A stretch of DNA of 64,000 nt from Aphelocoma coerulescens (GCF_041296385.1 NC_091014.1:56066078-56130077); one strand, 5' to 3'. Shown: positions 13,601-27,320, counted from the first letter of the stretch. A program made the numbers and translations. The notes: generated by a model not told the origin, from the sequence alone.

Positions 13601-16600
13601 GTTTGTTTAGGTGAGTTGGTTGTTCTGGTCATTGATGTGGTTAGGGGTTTTTTTTCAAACAATCTTTCTGTTAAAGCTGGAAGCAAAAAGGATGAGACCT
13701 TGGTGGTATGTCTAAAGCAGCATTTTTATTTGCATTTTGGTGGGGGCTTCATCATTTTACAAGGAGAGACAAAAGCTGCTGCAAATATTCTCATAGTCTG
13801 CTTTGAGGAGAATTGTGAGTGCCCACACAGGAGAAACATTTGGCATAACTAGGTATTATTAGTCTCAGTGGTCAATGCTCATCAGGAGTTCATCCTGCCT
13901 GACACAGTCTTGGTCTGTGATGAAGCCTGGTGTGTCAGTCCTTGCCAAATTAACAGGAAACCCAGAAAAACAGATATTGCTAAAGACTTTTGCTGCATAT
14001 AAAATGTACTAACCATTGTAAAATCACTTGGAACAATCTACTTAGATAAGATGTTAATACATTTATTGGATTTGCTGACATTTAACAGAGGAATTTACTT
14101 TGAACATAATTCATATTGGATACTAAAAGGGACAGGAGTCCTTGCAAGATGCCAAGAGCTCTAAGAAATTAGGGACTGTTTTCTATACTGTGTTTATAAA
14201 TCAAATGTATCAGTCCCTGCTTACATTCTGAGTTCATTTATACTCAGAGCCAATATTCATAAAATGTCCTCTCCTTTTCATAAGAGATCAGATCAGGGAT
14301 AGGCTCAGATCTTTTATCTCGACTTCACTCTTGTATGTAACATTTGGCGACTGACTGACTACACTTACTGCACAAGCTCAGAGTGGGCAAGAGCCAGCAT
14401 AGCTGTTTTGCCATTCCCATTTAACCTCTACAGAATGATCACTATTTTACTCACTAATGTTCTGCTGTCATCACATTTACTGGTCTTCCTATTCAAGTTG
14501 GTTACTGATGGGACAGTTGGGCTCAATAGTTAATAACTTGTCAAATGAATCACTACTTCTGCTTGTGAGACACACCTTTAGTGGTATAAAAAGTGTACTG
14601 CATTTCCAGGGAGGAGGTTACAAAATTAACTAATGGTATTTTGAATATTTCACAAGTTGGATGAGATTGTTGAGTTAGTCATTCAGCACACTGGGAAAGC
14701 TGTGAGCTGCAATGATCTTTGTAGCCTTCCGTGTTTATTCTCTGTGATTTTCCCCTATATTTCATCCTAATTACTTCCTTCAGTTCTCTGAAACATCAAA
14801 GAACATTCTTCCTTCATTCTTTGCATTTATTTTTTCATAGGTCTCTGGCTCCATTGTTCACCTCCACATTTTCTTTTACCATGCTGCAATTTCTTCTTCC
14901 TGATATATCCCTCTCTCCACCCCCTCCTTTTTTCCCCCCCTTCATGTGTTCTTAATACTTATTTTCATTCCATTTTGGAGATCTGCATTCAAGGACCATC
15001 TTCTTGCTCAGATATTCTCAACCTCCTCCAGAGTCCAGGTATCTGTCACTGCTCCTTAATCCTCCACCAACCTGTCCCTGCTTATGGCTGGAGCATTGGC
15101 TTCTTGTCACAGTCATAGAGGAAAGAGCAACAGTGACTTTTACTGTTGGCAGCCATCCTTCTTTTCCTCTCATGTGTTTCTTCTCCTGTAGCAATTGCCG
15201 TCAGTTCTGGGCAAACAATGAAAAAGTCACCAGACTGGCAGTTTTACATTTTCCAGCATGCTGTTATCACCAGCACCTTAGGGGTTGAGTTCTGTGTTGG
15301 ATACCAAAGATACCAAAGGCATATTAAGATTATGTAATGTTCCAATCAGGTTGTGTCGTTTTGCTAAAGGAAAAAATCCTCTTATGGGCATTCCCTATGC
15401 TTTTTATAGAATAGCAGTGTTAAAAAAAGGCTTGCTAAATTTCAGTGCCTACAACAGTATGAGCATTTAAATGTGTCTATTCCCAGATGAGAACCAGCAT
15501 TAACAATGAGTTAGCTTTTAGACTGTAAATCCCACCAACGCAAGCCATAAAAGGAAAAAAAAAAAAATCAAGCAATAAGCAGCAAAGTTCTTCAGTGATT
15601 TGTCTATGCTCCACACAATTGTTCTTTATTCTGGCTACCTTTTACTCCCTCCCACTGCCCAGATGTTTGCACTTGCAGCCATGAATAACTGCTTTTAAAA
15701 AAGTCAAGGGAATCTGGAAATATATGAATAGATGAGAAATTTAGGAAAGGGATTCCTATAACGAGAGAAGTACAAAACTTCCCCTCAGAAGAAAATGTGT
15801 CAACGGGAAAATTACCTCTGTATCATATACAGGTTACTACCTAAGAATTTATTTCCCAAATCAATGTTTTCATAATAGCAGTAGTAGATTCCACCCAACT
15901 AGTTCTTTTTTACTACTGCACCCTTTGATTCCCTCTGGAACAATATCTTATGTGATAATTGTTTCAGACTGTTTAATTCTGTTCATCCTGACTGTTCTCT
16001 CAGTAGTGATAGCTGCAATCACAGCTGGTTTTCCATGGCCCTGGTATACCTCACCTGGTCCACACATGGTGCTGCTCTGCTGCAAAGGTCTACATAATCC
16101 TTTAAAAGCCTTCTTGATTTCCCTGTGAAAACCGACAATATGCAGTGCTCAGCATATCTGTATAGCTTTTCCAGAGTTTAGGTCTCAGCACCCATAGCCT
16201 TTGGTGACCCACTGAGGCTAGAGATGGGATCTTTGGTCTTGTCCCAAAGAGTCAGACCTCTGCTGAGTCACAGCATTTGCAACAAGCTCTGGAAAATTTC
16301 TGAGCTCTTGCAGCTGGACATCACAGAAGTATTTAAGTATAAAGTATCTATTTGAGATCATTTGCAGTGACTGGTAAAATTCACTTGCAAGTTCCTCTCC
16401 TCTGAGTTCTCTTCATTGGGACTTATTTTATACAGCCTGTTCAGAATCCTGATTTCCATTCGTTTGGGGCACAGCTTTTAACACGCATACCAATTAGAAG
16501 CTATGTAATTTTTCTCATTAACAGCCTTAAACAATCAAAAAGACCTTTGTGCCCACATTTCCACCAACTACATTCCAGCCTGGTGTACCATGGTATTCAT

Positions 16601-18029
16601 TTCACCTAAACTTTCTAAGTGCATGGTGCAGCTCTTTGATTCAGTCCTCGTTGCTCACTGCCCAGTCCAAGTCTACACTGCAATGTTATTTCTGGTGTCT
16701 GGTTTGCTTTGAGACTGTCATCCCCCAGTTTTAAACAGCCAATGTACTGTGATTTTGCTGCATTAGGAACTCATGTCTAAGTCTCAGGAAAGCAATAGGT
16801 CTGAGCAGCACTACCGAAGGCAGAGCTGGGAAGAGTCAGAGGAGCTACAGGAAGAGGCTAAGGAATGAATTGTACATTCTACCCAACTGCAAACTGCTTT
16901 ATTCTACTACCCAGCTTAGCCCTGTCAGGCTGACAATATCCTGTGAGATCCTCAGGCACTTGTTTTTTGCCCTGAAGTACTGCTGAGAGTCATTTGGAAT
17001 TCTGACACTCAAGTTGGCAGTCTGGTGTTGAAGAATGGATCCTTCAGAAATGTGGTAAAGTTTCAGCACTGCCAGCTGAAGATCTGGTGCTCAGTGATCA
17101 GGAGACCAATGAAGTTTCAAAAGCCACAGATGGAAATTTTCTTTTTTCTCTTACCTACTCAGAGGAGTAGGTGTGAATTTAAACTGGTGGGGATAGGATA
17201 TTTTTAGTATTGGAGTTTAGTAATTTCTACTAACTACTTGTCCTCCTGCATTTGCTCTTCCTACTTCATCCATATATTTCTGTCCCTGGTGAAATGACAC
17301 ACGCGTAAGGGAAAGCATATTGCTTTCAGACTCCTAGAGTGAGCAGCTCTAACAAATCGACACAATGTTTTGAGACAAGCTTCTTCAGTCTCCAGAGAAA
17401 GGCTGGTGACCCTGGGCTTACAAATGTAAGGGAGGGAAAAAAAGAGAAAAGTATCAACATGTTTGCATCAAAATTAACGGCAAGTACAGAGTTGTGGGGA
17501 TACTGACTTTGTTGTACAATCCTGCCATTCAAGGAAGGCTGATCAGTGCAATATATGTAGAGATTCTAGCATAGAGAGAGTCATTTTCTCACTAGACTTG
17601 GTGTGGAACAGCACAGCTGCCCTGTGCACAGGCTGGAGACTGGGTCTAATGAAATTTTCTTCAAAGGATGCCTTTGAAGTAGCACGTTAAGCATCAGTTA
17701 TATCAGAGATGTACACTATGCTGAAACTCCATTGCACTGCATATCTAAGGCATATTTGTGATGTCTCAAGCTCTCCGGCCAACCTAAACATTTTGTGACA
17801 AACAGCTTCAAGCATGTCCTTCTTCTGAGGCTACTCTTTGCAGCAGAGGAAACTCAAAATTAGTATTTTCCAAGAGGCTGCCTCCTCTCCTAGCAGAAGG
17901 AACACAGTTCTAGAAAATCAACTGGAACATAATATTAATTCAGCTGGTGTAATTCCTCTTTAAAATCAACCTTCTAATGTCTTAAGACAGTATTCTCTGC
18001 TTGTTCCTCTGCGGGATTTCACATTTTTC
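7689..18029. other. Gene-free non-coding stretch
   Basis: More than 10 kb without a recognisable exon, RNA gene or intact mobile element. The open frame at 8,935-9,348 (minus, 137 codons) and the one at 9,448-9,744 (plus, 98 codons) have no family resemblance. A pyrimidine-rich tract occupies about 14,880-14,945. Scattered AATAAA hexamers are no more than expected for the composition. Confidence 0.5.
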
Positions 18030-18085
18030 ACCTTAAGTTAGTTATTTAGAGGTTTCTCCAGCCTAAATGGTTCTGTGATTGTGTG
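18030..18085 (+). repeat. Probable CR1 LINE 3' tail fragment
   Basis: The end of this segment reads CCAGCCTAAATGGTTCTGTG followed by ATTGTGTG. It closely resembles the terminus of avian CR1 copies, where a segment like TCTTTTCCAACCTAAATGAT is followed by TCTGTGATTCTGTG. Only the last 50 or so bases are recognisable. The match is by memory of the family pattern and is short, so a chance match is possible. Confidence 0.45.
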
Positions 18086-21000
18086 TTATGGACATTCTGC
18101 TATCAGTTACTGCAGGAAAGGTAGGCCACACCTTTCTTTGTTCTGAGCCTAAATCTGCTCAACAGAACAAAGATTATCAAATTAATCATTGTGTGCACCT
18201 GATTACTAGCACATATAGCAACTGATCTACTGAGGTAATGGGGCAGATGGATGGAAGTCATGCAGTAACAGCTGTATCTTATAGCATCCAATTTGTCACG
18301 CAGGTGTCACTTGCATCTAAGCCTTTATCATGTGACTGCTGGTGGATAGGATTGTCTTTCTGCCAATGCCCTGTTAGAGCAATGCTGTCAAAATATTTTT
18401 CAAAAAATGTCATTTATTAATGGCCTAGTTTCTTAAAAAATGCTTAGAAGGGAGAATATCTGTTGTATTATTTCAGGGATCAAACCCCAAATCTGATGGC
18501 AGAATTATATTCTAACTGTAGCCTACAACAAATACGTACAGTTTGGACTATCATAATATTCTGAGACCTTCAATGATATCTTGGCATCTGACTTTTACTT
18601 GTGCCTACTAGTAGGTTTTGGGGTTTTTTTTCATAGATGCCGTCATTAGAAAGAAACTATGAAAAAAAGCTTCCTGTTCATACAGGCACTTGTGAGCAAT
18701 GCAGTCAGTACAAGGCTTGAAACAACAAAATCTTTATTGAGACTCTATCTTCTCCATTCCTCTTGTGTAATATCCAGCCTTTCCCACCAAAGCTACATTA
18801 ATAGAACATTGCTGTGGTTGAAAACTCAAGTATACAAAATTAGGAAATGACAACTAAGTTCTCACATGCAAACAGATTTTGATACCCCTTTTTCAGATTA
18901 TAACACAATTATTAATTACATGATGACAGAATGATTTCTACCAGACCCTTACTCTATTTGACGTGCAAAAAGATCAGGTGCCAACTTCACAGCATTTTTA
19001 GGTATCCTCTTCTATCTTAGCAACATCTGATTTCTTCACCCAGACAATCCTGCTTTTCATCTTGTATCCCAACACCCCATCAAATCTCTTTTGTTCTCTT
19101 TCTGTCTCCTATTGAAGAAATAAACTCACCATTATTAATTCCAGTATCCATCCCTACCTGGGCTTGATTAGAGAGAGGTAACCAGTTTAGAAAACTCAGT
19201 TTTGCTCTTGCAGTAGTGAAGAGAAAAGAATATTTTTTAAAAATCATTTGCTGTCAGGGATCAGCAGATGTAAAGCCTGGTAATGATTCCAGGGAGAGTG
19301 AGCTTTCTTAGCTGCTGCATTAGTCAAGAAAGAAGCAGAGGTCTGAGCTTACTTTATGGGTATAGATTCTTTAAGGATGCAGCTGTTCCCTTTTATCAAC
19401 TCTCTACTAAGCACATACAGATTTTTAAAGGCTCAGTTAAGTAAAATCCTTTTATTTTCTTTTTCTTTTTCTTTTTTATGCTCCCAGACTGGTATCATTG
19501 TTCCCTAGCAGAATTCTAAAAAGATTCATAAACCATCACTAGTTCTGAGGCTCCAGCTGCCAATCACCCAGTAGTAAATGTCCCAACACCTCTCAAACTT
19601 ATCACAGATTATAGTGCTGAAAGAGGACTTGCACTAATCCTTCCTTTCAATGAGGTAATTGATAAAAATGGGGTAATAATGAAGCTGAGTGATTGCCCTA
19701 GCAAAGCTATCACTGTATTTGGTATAAATGCCTCTCCCAAGGAGAGGCTCCTTTCTCACCTAGATCTGGGAGAAGGTAAGGAAATACAGTTCCTCCTGCT
19801 GATGATCACTTGTCTTGGCTGCATCTATTTTGGACCTGGTTATGCTGACTGAAAGAAGGTGGACAAAAGTTACAAAAGGCCATTGGCATCAAGTCTGGTA
19901 CCGGAGAAACCTCTCAAGTTATAACCTCTCACTGGAACTGTTGTAATGTCAAGCTGACATACAAACAATAAAGTAGCACACCTGGAAATATTTTCAAAAT
20001 GAGCAAAGGACACAGTGCCAGGATGGTTTTTTGATTCCAGCATTGAGCTCTTGTATGTTGGTTGAAAAAGTGTTGTTTAAAATTATTTTCTCTCTCTGTA
20101 ATGAAACTCTTCCCTTAACTGACTAAAATGTGTGCTGATTTCACTGGAAACTTTGCTTGGTCTGGTCATTTCTTTCAGGTGATGCAGGAACTGTGAATTC
20201 TGACACCATCCATGGTGTAAGTAAAAGCTTATTCCTTTCCTCAGTACACAATCTGATAGAGACTGCAATTTTAGAGGAAGCAGCAATGCTAGCAGCTGTG
20301 GGGCTGCCAAGCTCAGAAATACAAGTACACATACAGAGCGTAAAATGTCTTCTGAATTTGTTGGGCATTTTTTGCATCTGATGCTGGATTCCTTCAATGT
20401 CACCTTCAGACTCTGAAGGTCTGTCCTTTTCCTGGCCTTGTCTGCTTGGCCTCTACTATGTCTGACAGCTTTAGCTTCACCCAAATCAGTGGAAAACACC
20501 CTACCATGTCAAGATACAGTCTGAATCACAGAATATTGAAGCGTTAAAGTACTACTCTGAAAAAGAGGTGTTTAATGTTGACAGGTTCATTGGCACTGGT
20601 ATTGGTCTTACCTTGTTGCCTGACCTTAGCATCAACTTCCCTGTAACTGCTGTTGAGACTGAGGAGGATTATCCTTGTTACTGACAGTTTCACTGCTGAG
20701 ATGGGGTGACCTGTCCTATTCTTTTGCCAATGGAGCAAGTCCAGATCATAGCTCACAACTTCTGAAATGTCAGCAAGAACACAGAAACTTTCTTTAGCAC
20801 TGACAGTCCTGGGCAGAGAGCAGGATGCAGCTCACAGTCACACCTCATCCCCAGCAAAAGAATACTTTCGTTTTTTCACAGTACATTTCTAAGATACACA
20901 ACCACCTGTGGCCACTAAACAAGTTCATGTTCACTGTTCAGACTGTGCTCCCTGTTTATATTCAGAAGCATGTGCATACATTTCATTGTGATTTTGTCTG

Positions 21001-22454
21001 ACAAGGACATGAAAGTGGACTTTCTTCTGTCAATTTTGTAAAACTGCCAGAAAACTTTCATATTGGGCATTCTTCCTGTTGCAATGGCCAAAAAGCAAAT
21101 AAGCCTGAGTCACTAGTCAGGATCTGGAGTTTATTTTACTTTCCCTTCACTGGAAAGTAGCAGCTATAATGCACTTCTGCTTTCTAGAGAAATCCTCCTA
21201 GAAAATATTTAAAACACAACCTTCATTGGGAAAAATATGGAACTTCTAGGATTTGACTGATAATTATTGTCTTTTATTTTTGGCCAAAACCTTCCCTATT
21301 TGATGCATTAGGCAGTGATCCTTATAAATAAGTTTGGGGTCATTTCTTTTCCCACAGTACCTGTTTTTAATCCAGATTAAAATCCAGATTTTTCATACAG
21401 ATTCTAAAGGCATGACCATCAATACAAAACTTCAAATTATTTTAACAAGTCTTGATATCATGCTTTGTTACAGGATCTATGTTTTTATTATTCAGCCATC
21501 TATTTTAATGTTGTTTACATTTTGTATTTACACTTAAGTCTTTAGTCCTGTATAGATTTATTTTTTGGTCAGACTTAAAACAGCTTTATCATCAAACCAG
21601 CGTAAATGTGACAAAGGCCAGATGTGTTACTACTGACATCTGGGTACCTAAAGAAGCAATTCAAGCATTCATAAGGCAAGCTCCAAACATGCCTAACCCA
21701 CGGAGTCAGGGACATAGGAGCTGACACACAGTGTTGGTCATAAAGGACATTCCTTGAAGTGAACAGACCTTGAATGGACATCTTAACATTGTTTACATAA
21801 TCATTATTAGGCTCACTGTTGGTGGTTGTCTGAAGAGGCTGTTCCACTGTGGGAATAATTCATTTCTCACAGGTATTCTCTGAGTTCATATAACTGGCAG
21901 TTATTCCTACATTCTGGAAAAAACACTGTCAATGAGGGAATGAGCCTTCCTGCTCTCTTAAAAAAAAGACACCATTCTTCAAACTTCTGTAAGGTCAGTT
22001 TTCTTTCTAATTAGCATCCTGGCTCTGGGGAGGCCTGTATTGGTAACACTTTCAGGAGGTAATGGAGCCATCCTGGAAACAATTAAACCTTCCATGTATA
22101 AAACAGATACTGCTAATGAAAAAAAGGGCTTCTTGTGATTAGGCAGAATATCCTCTTTTTCACCAGATAGTGAAAAGTGTCCTTAGATGAATTAAAATCT
22201 AAATGTGTAAGGCTAAGACTGGAGGGATAATACATCCTGTGCTTTAATATTTCTAGAAAGGCTGGCAGATATTAATTATACAGATCTACAATTCAGTTAA
22301 GGCTTTTCATAGTCTCAGCATTCACACTGCAGGGCAATAAATGGCCAAGTGTAACAAAGAAAACACAGTAATAAGAAAGAGACACTATATCCACTGTTTG
22401 CTCGGCAGTGAGGTGCCAATAGAAACAATTATTAAAAAAGAACCTCATAAAAGT
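18086..22454. other. Gene-free non-coding stretch
   Basis: No gene recognised. A 138-codon open frame (minus, 20,499-20,083) and a 74-codon frame (plus, 20,157-20,381) overlap. Within the latter a micro-exon-like segment (20,179-20,216) has TTTCTTTCAG before it and GTAAGT after it; it is treated as a finding, not a gene. A T/C-rich tract is present at about 19,450-19,478. Confidence 0.5.
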
Positions 22455-22468
22455 GTGTGTGTGTGTAT
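22455..22468. repeat. Short (TG)n microsatellite
   Basis: About seven GT dinucleotides in a row followed by a TATG interruption. Confidence 0.9.
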
Positions 22469-25400
22469 GTTTCCCCAGAATATAGACTGGGACATAAAGG
22501 ATAGTTCAGCTTGAATTGCACTGAAATCTATGCAGCTGCTCCACTGACTTTGACATACCTTGATATAGGCTTAAGAGTGGCTGGGTCAGTTTCCCCCTCC
22601 TAGCCAGTGAAATTTAAAATTATTTTAAAGTTTGTCCAGTGCTGCTTTTCTTTCCCAGATGATTCTGTAAAGACAATGATACATGTTAATACAAAGCAGT
22701 TACATGGTACTGTAAATTATCCGAAATTTTGCTGCAAATAGCATAGGTGTTAAGATTCCTTTGTGTAAAAAAGTGTATGAAATTAAGTATTCTAAGTTAC
22801 GCATGTCATATTATCAAAACAGTAATCAATTATTACTGTAAGTAGAAATACAAGATTGACTTGACCACAAACTTAAAGAAGTACTATCAGCCTGAAATCA
22901 GATTATCTTCATAAAATTAAAGTTGCATCATATTTATTCTGCATATCTTCACTAGTTTTCATTGTTTTAAAATCACTAAACCTTAAAAAAGACCAACCGA
23001 AAGAGCAAAATCCCCCAACTCTTCTCTAAATGACTGAATCCAAACAAATGGAAAGTAGTAAATGGCAACAATGAAAGAAAAGTACACAGAGAATTCTGTC
23101 AGAAATATAAACAAATGTATTTCTTTCACAATGTCTTTGTTATAAGGCATAACACTGTGCAAGCCTCTAGCATGGGTGTTTACCTTTTTACAACTAGAAG
23201 TACAACTGAAATCTAGGAGAAACCAACATGAAAATGAATACAGAACAACCTATGTCAACTATTTCTAATCTAAACCATTGTCTGAAATCTATTTTGGTAT
23301 AAGAAAAAGGATTCCTGAATTAATAAACACATTTCCTTTGCATTCTGAAAGTTTTAGGTTTTCATGACGTTTTCTGGTTATTTAAAGGCATTTGGTTTAC
23401 AAGTCTTTATTTTTTTTCCAGTTCCTATAATCCCAGGCAATTTGAATCTTGCTTAGGTTTGGTTGACTTTACTTTTTTCTTTTCTGTTACATGCACAGGA
23501 AAATCTCCATTAAATTTTAATTTACTGCCCGTTGTGGACAGTGTATGTAACAAAGCTTCTACTTCATGCTCAAGAACCGGGAATTTATTTTTCCGGAGTA
23601 GATTAAATTTCACTCATTTCTCGTCTGAAAGCCCTTTCCTAGTACAAAACATGCCAGGCAGCCTGTTCTGCAGTAGTCCTGTACTCATTGCAGTGGCAGA
23701 TGGCAACAAGCATCTCAAGGGTTAGGACTTGCTTCAGACTTTTGGTCTTGCTCTCCATGCTCTCATACTATCAACAAGTTGCACAATTTAGCATTTAGAA
23801 GAGAAGCGATTCACAAACAAAGGGTCACAACCTTCTGTGGCTCGGTTAGCACAATCCAGCCTGCTAAATCAGATTTGAATTTCTATTTGCTGTGAGAACA
23901 CCCTGAATGGTTGATTCTATGAAAAGTAGCTATTTCATCGACTCCACATGAAAGAAGGCAATGGAGAACTTTGCTTAGTCCATGCATATCCCATATCTTG
24001 AGTGTGACACAGCCGCATCTACCTCACTAGGTATTTAAAATGATGATTAGCCACAGGAGTGTGTGTGTAGGAATGGGGACAAAAAAACCTCCTGGTTTTC
24101 AGGAATATTTTAGCTTCTATTTCAACTGGCACATAATGCACTATTTAAAGAAGTAATGCACTTTTCAGTCGCCTCCTGAACAAAGCACTGTCTTTTTTTC
24201 TCAAAAGACCTCATAGTGGTTGAATTCAGCTAGAACAATGAAGCAACTGTAAGAATGTAAAAAGGACTTCATTGGTGTTAAATGGGAGATGAACTTCATG
24301 CACTTTTATAAGTTTGAATACTTGTGGGCCTTACACCTTCCTTTCACATAAAATGGTTATATTGAAAGTAATTTTTCTTCTTTTCATCAAAACAGATAAT
24401 CTGTAAGTGTGTAGGGTCCTATGAACAGACTTACTATGATTTTATTTACTGATGTTCTGGTGTAGTGAAAATATCATCATTTGCCTGAAGTTCTGAACTG
24501 TAATGCCTTTATCTCCTGTTCCAGTAAGGAAAAAATGAGACCAAATACTCATGTTATAATTTTACACCAGTATTAATCAATCCTTTAAGAAAATCTCAAA
24601 ATTTACATGTTTCTATTAACAAATGAAACATCTGGTTTACAAGATTTTTAAATAGTAGGACTGTTAAAGCTTTGAGTTTTTTGACCTAATGAAATGATCA
24701 CTTAAGAAAAAAAAAAATCCATGAGCTTGACATTACTCTGGGTTTTCCTTTTTTTTTTTTTGCTTGTTTTCTTTAAAATTAAAATAGACACCTCACTCCA
24801 GAACCTGTGTAGTTTCTAGAGAAACCTTCCTCATGGTTGAATGACATCTGAAGTGCAAATATTTGCATCTAATTTTTTCTACCTGTCCTTGGCATAAGTA
24901 TCCTTCTGCACTGTTTGTTTACTCTATGTCCAAAGCAATTGCCACATCAAGATTTTCAAGGACAAAGACTGATGGAGCAATTTTATTGTGACTATGAAAA
25001 ATATTACTTGCTTATAAACACAATTTCTGAGAAACTCTATCTTCATAGGCAGTCACTCCTCCTGTCCCTGTTAGGTTTTGTAACCTCGTGGTAAGCATTC
25101 TCAGCTAGAGCCTCTGACAAACGGTGCTCTGGGTTTGGACAGCTGTCGTCCTTTTGTGAGTAGGTCACCAACCTGACAGATACAGAGTAATTTAAAGTAA
25201 GACATTTTGTTCCAGCATGAAGGTCCATCATTTGTCATGTATGGTCGTATATTAGATAATCCTAATAATCCATGCTGCTCTTAAACCCTAAGAATTTTTG
25301 TGGGTGCTGAGAGTTCCCTGCTCTAAACAGAAGATAAGAACATTAAGAACCTCCAGAAATTGTTCAATATTTTGTAGGATCAGACTTTGGCAACTTAGTA

Positions 25401-26530
25401 GTTTTGAAGACATAGCACGAGGCTGGAAGCTATGGAACTGCTGAAAATTCTAGTAACAGACAGTGGACAACCTGGTTTTCTTAATAATGAAGCTGTATAC
25501 ACAGTCCTGCTTCCTCCTCCCTACATCCCCAGAAATCACCAAAGCAGTTACAATACTTCCACAGTGCAACAGAACATTAATACTTGAAGGCTGATCCTTT
25601 AGCTTCATGTAGGAGAAAGGAGAGAATTAATCAGTTCAGTATAGCTCATTTCTGGCTTTGATTTGCTCATGTAAATAATGAGCACAATAGACACTAATCT
25701 GTAGGTTACCACAGCTATTCCAGAAAATCCTTCCTATCAGAACTAAATTATTTTTACAGATAAGCAGACTTGTTTTTTTTTTCCTGCAAAATGCTCTCCT
25801 AGTTATCACAATATGTCAAAATTTTCAGTTAGTAATAATTATGTGATATCACTGGCACGTCCAACATCATGATTTAGTTCAGTTCATCTGATACCCCTCT
25901 TGACTAAAGCATCAGGAAACAGATGCTGTGGGTGGCAGAATAATAAGCTTGATGAACCAATACCTTAATGAAGCCTGCCAAATACTATCTTCCTATGAAT
26001 AACCTGTTCCAGAGTTCACAATACTTTGGTACAGTATACTGCAAAACATAATTTCTACCCAATAAAGAAACTTCTGCATGAGTTACAGCATTCCAGCAGC
26101 TGATGTAATGAGAGAAATTAGTATTCATGGTATCTTCTAGAGAACACCACTTTTCTCTTAAACTATTCCCTTATCCTTCTAGAAGAAGAAAGCAGTTAAA
26201 TCCTGATTACTAACCCAATTACTCACACTTTTGATTATTTACATTGTTACTCAAAGCACACGTATACTTTCCTTCATCTTCCATTCTAAGAATGGATCAA
26301 TGCCTTTCTAAAATAGGATTGTACGCACTTTTGTTCATTTCTCTTCTCCTTGCATATTCCTCTTGGAATTTCAGGCACCCTCTACAGCCATACACACAGG
26401 TTATCATACAGTCCTCTCAGTATGCTGATATATCGCAACAATCCATTTTACACCGCTAACAAAATAAAATTATGAACAAAAAGAATAACAGGAAAAAAAA
26501 AAGGCGTTGATGGTTGCTCTATACGCACAG
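22469..26530. other. Gene-free stretch left of the CpG island
   Basis: This is AT-rich non-coding sequence with short homopolymer runs (poly(A) near 24,705, poly(T) near 24,750). On the plus strand the last 540 bases (25,921-26,460) contain 124 C against 73 G by hand count, the direction expected if the minus strand is transcribed here. I therefore infer that it is intron 1 of the leftward transcript starting in the CpG island. No exon was seen. Confidence 0.45.
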
Positions 26531-26563
26531 GAACAAACAAACAAACAAACAAACAAACAAAAA
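26531..26563. repeat. (CAAA)n tetranucleotide microsatellite
   Basis: About seven uninterrupted CAAA units run into a short A/C-rich tail just left of the CpG island. Confidence 0.95.
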
Positions 26564-26761
26564 CCCCCAAAAGGTGCTCTTATCACTTGACTCTCAGCAG
26601 CTGCCAGCACGCAGGAACACATCGCAGGGACACGCTCCGCCACATGTAAGCCAAAAGCCGTCATATTTATTCATTCCTGACATGAATAAATGTACCGGCA
26701 CTCGGAGTTGGGTCTTCCACCGCCGCCCGAGGCGGGGCCGGGCCGCCCCGCGCCCTCCCGC

Positions 26762-26767
26762 ACTTAC
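26762..26767 (-). other. Splice donor site, minus strand
   Basis: ACTTAC on the plus strand is GTAAGT on the minus strand, preceded by CGG. It matches the U1 consensus from -1 to +6. A long minus-strand open frame in another phase ends with TAA inside this donor. Confidence 0.55.
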
Positions 26768-27058
26768 CCGCACCAGGCGGCGCTCGGGACCGCCGGGCAG
26801 GCGGCGGGCGCGGGGCGCGGTCCCCGCGCGGGGCCGGCCCTGCCCTCGCAGCCGCGGCCGCGGGCCGGGCTCGCTGTCACAGCGGCGGAGCCCCCTCCGC
26901 GCTGCCCAGGTGTACGGGCCCGGGGCGCCCCGCTGCGCGGGCGGGTGCTGCGCGGCGGCGGCCGCCACTGGTTGGGCGCTCGGCGCCTGTCGCTGGGCGG
27001 CGTGAGAGCGGGCTGGCCCCGCCTCGGCCCGCGCCTCCGCCCGCCCAGGCACAGACAT
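26768..27058 (-). other. Candidate first exon of a leftward transcript (end defined, start unknown)
   Basis: The minus strand reads GGTGCGG then GTAAGTGCGGG, a near-ideal splice donor, so an exon would end at 26,768. The last upstream ATG in frame with an open frame through the exon is at 27,058. From it, 97 codons run to the donor, ending in phase 0 after an arginine codon, and the base at -3 is G, acceptable for initiation. The peptide is rich in Ala, Arg, Pro and Gly and resembles no protein I know. Its frame stays open far upstream, as GC-rich sequence often does. The exon could be coding, a 5' UTR, or the start of a promoter-divergent lncRNA. The true 5' end is probably upstream of 27,058. 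Confidence 0.4.
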
Positions 27059-27253
27059 GACACAGACACACAGGCGCTGCAGCCGCCGCTGAGCCAGCCT
27101 GGGGCAGCGCGGCGGCGGGCGCACGGCTCTTGGCACCCGCCGAGCGGTAGCGGCGGTCGCCGCTCCCGGCTCCGCCTCGGCCCGCCGGGCGGGCAGCCGC
27201 GGCCCTGACACCCGCAGGGGGCAGCCTGGCACCGGGCGCCGGAGGGACCCGGC

Positions 27254-27284
27254 GGGGGAAGGCTGACAGCGGGGAAGGGGCGGG
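27254..27284 (+). other. Potential G-quadruplex sequence
   Basis: Four G runs (5, 4, 4 and 3 guanines) are separated by loops of 12, 2 and 1 bases. This fits the general G-quadruplex pattern with one long loop. It lies in the CpG island between the two outward-facing donors. Confidence 0.5.
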
Positions 27285-27289
27285 AGGCG

Positions 27290-27320
27290 AGGAAGGAAGG
27301 AAGGAAAGGGAAGGGGGCAG
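27290..27320 (+). repeat. (GGAA)n purine tract in promoter
   Basis: Four clean GGAA units (AGGAAGGAAGGAAGGAAAGG) are followed by GGGAAGGGGG. GGAA is the core of ETS-family binding sites. In a CpG promoter this tract could recruit ETS/GABP factors or be a simple repeat. Confidence 0.75.

Noticed and set aside
20083..20499. 138-codon minus-strand frame
   Set aside because: It overlaps a plus frame and shows no recognisable family or gene-like context.
20524..20545. AATCACAGAATATTGAAG as a CR1 end
   Set aside because: Only about ten bases fit and the flanks do not continue the match.
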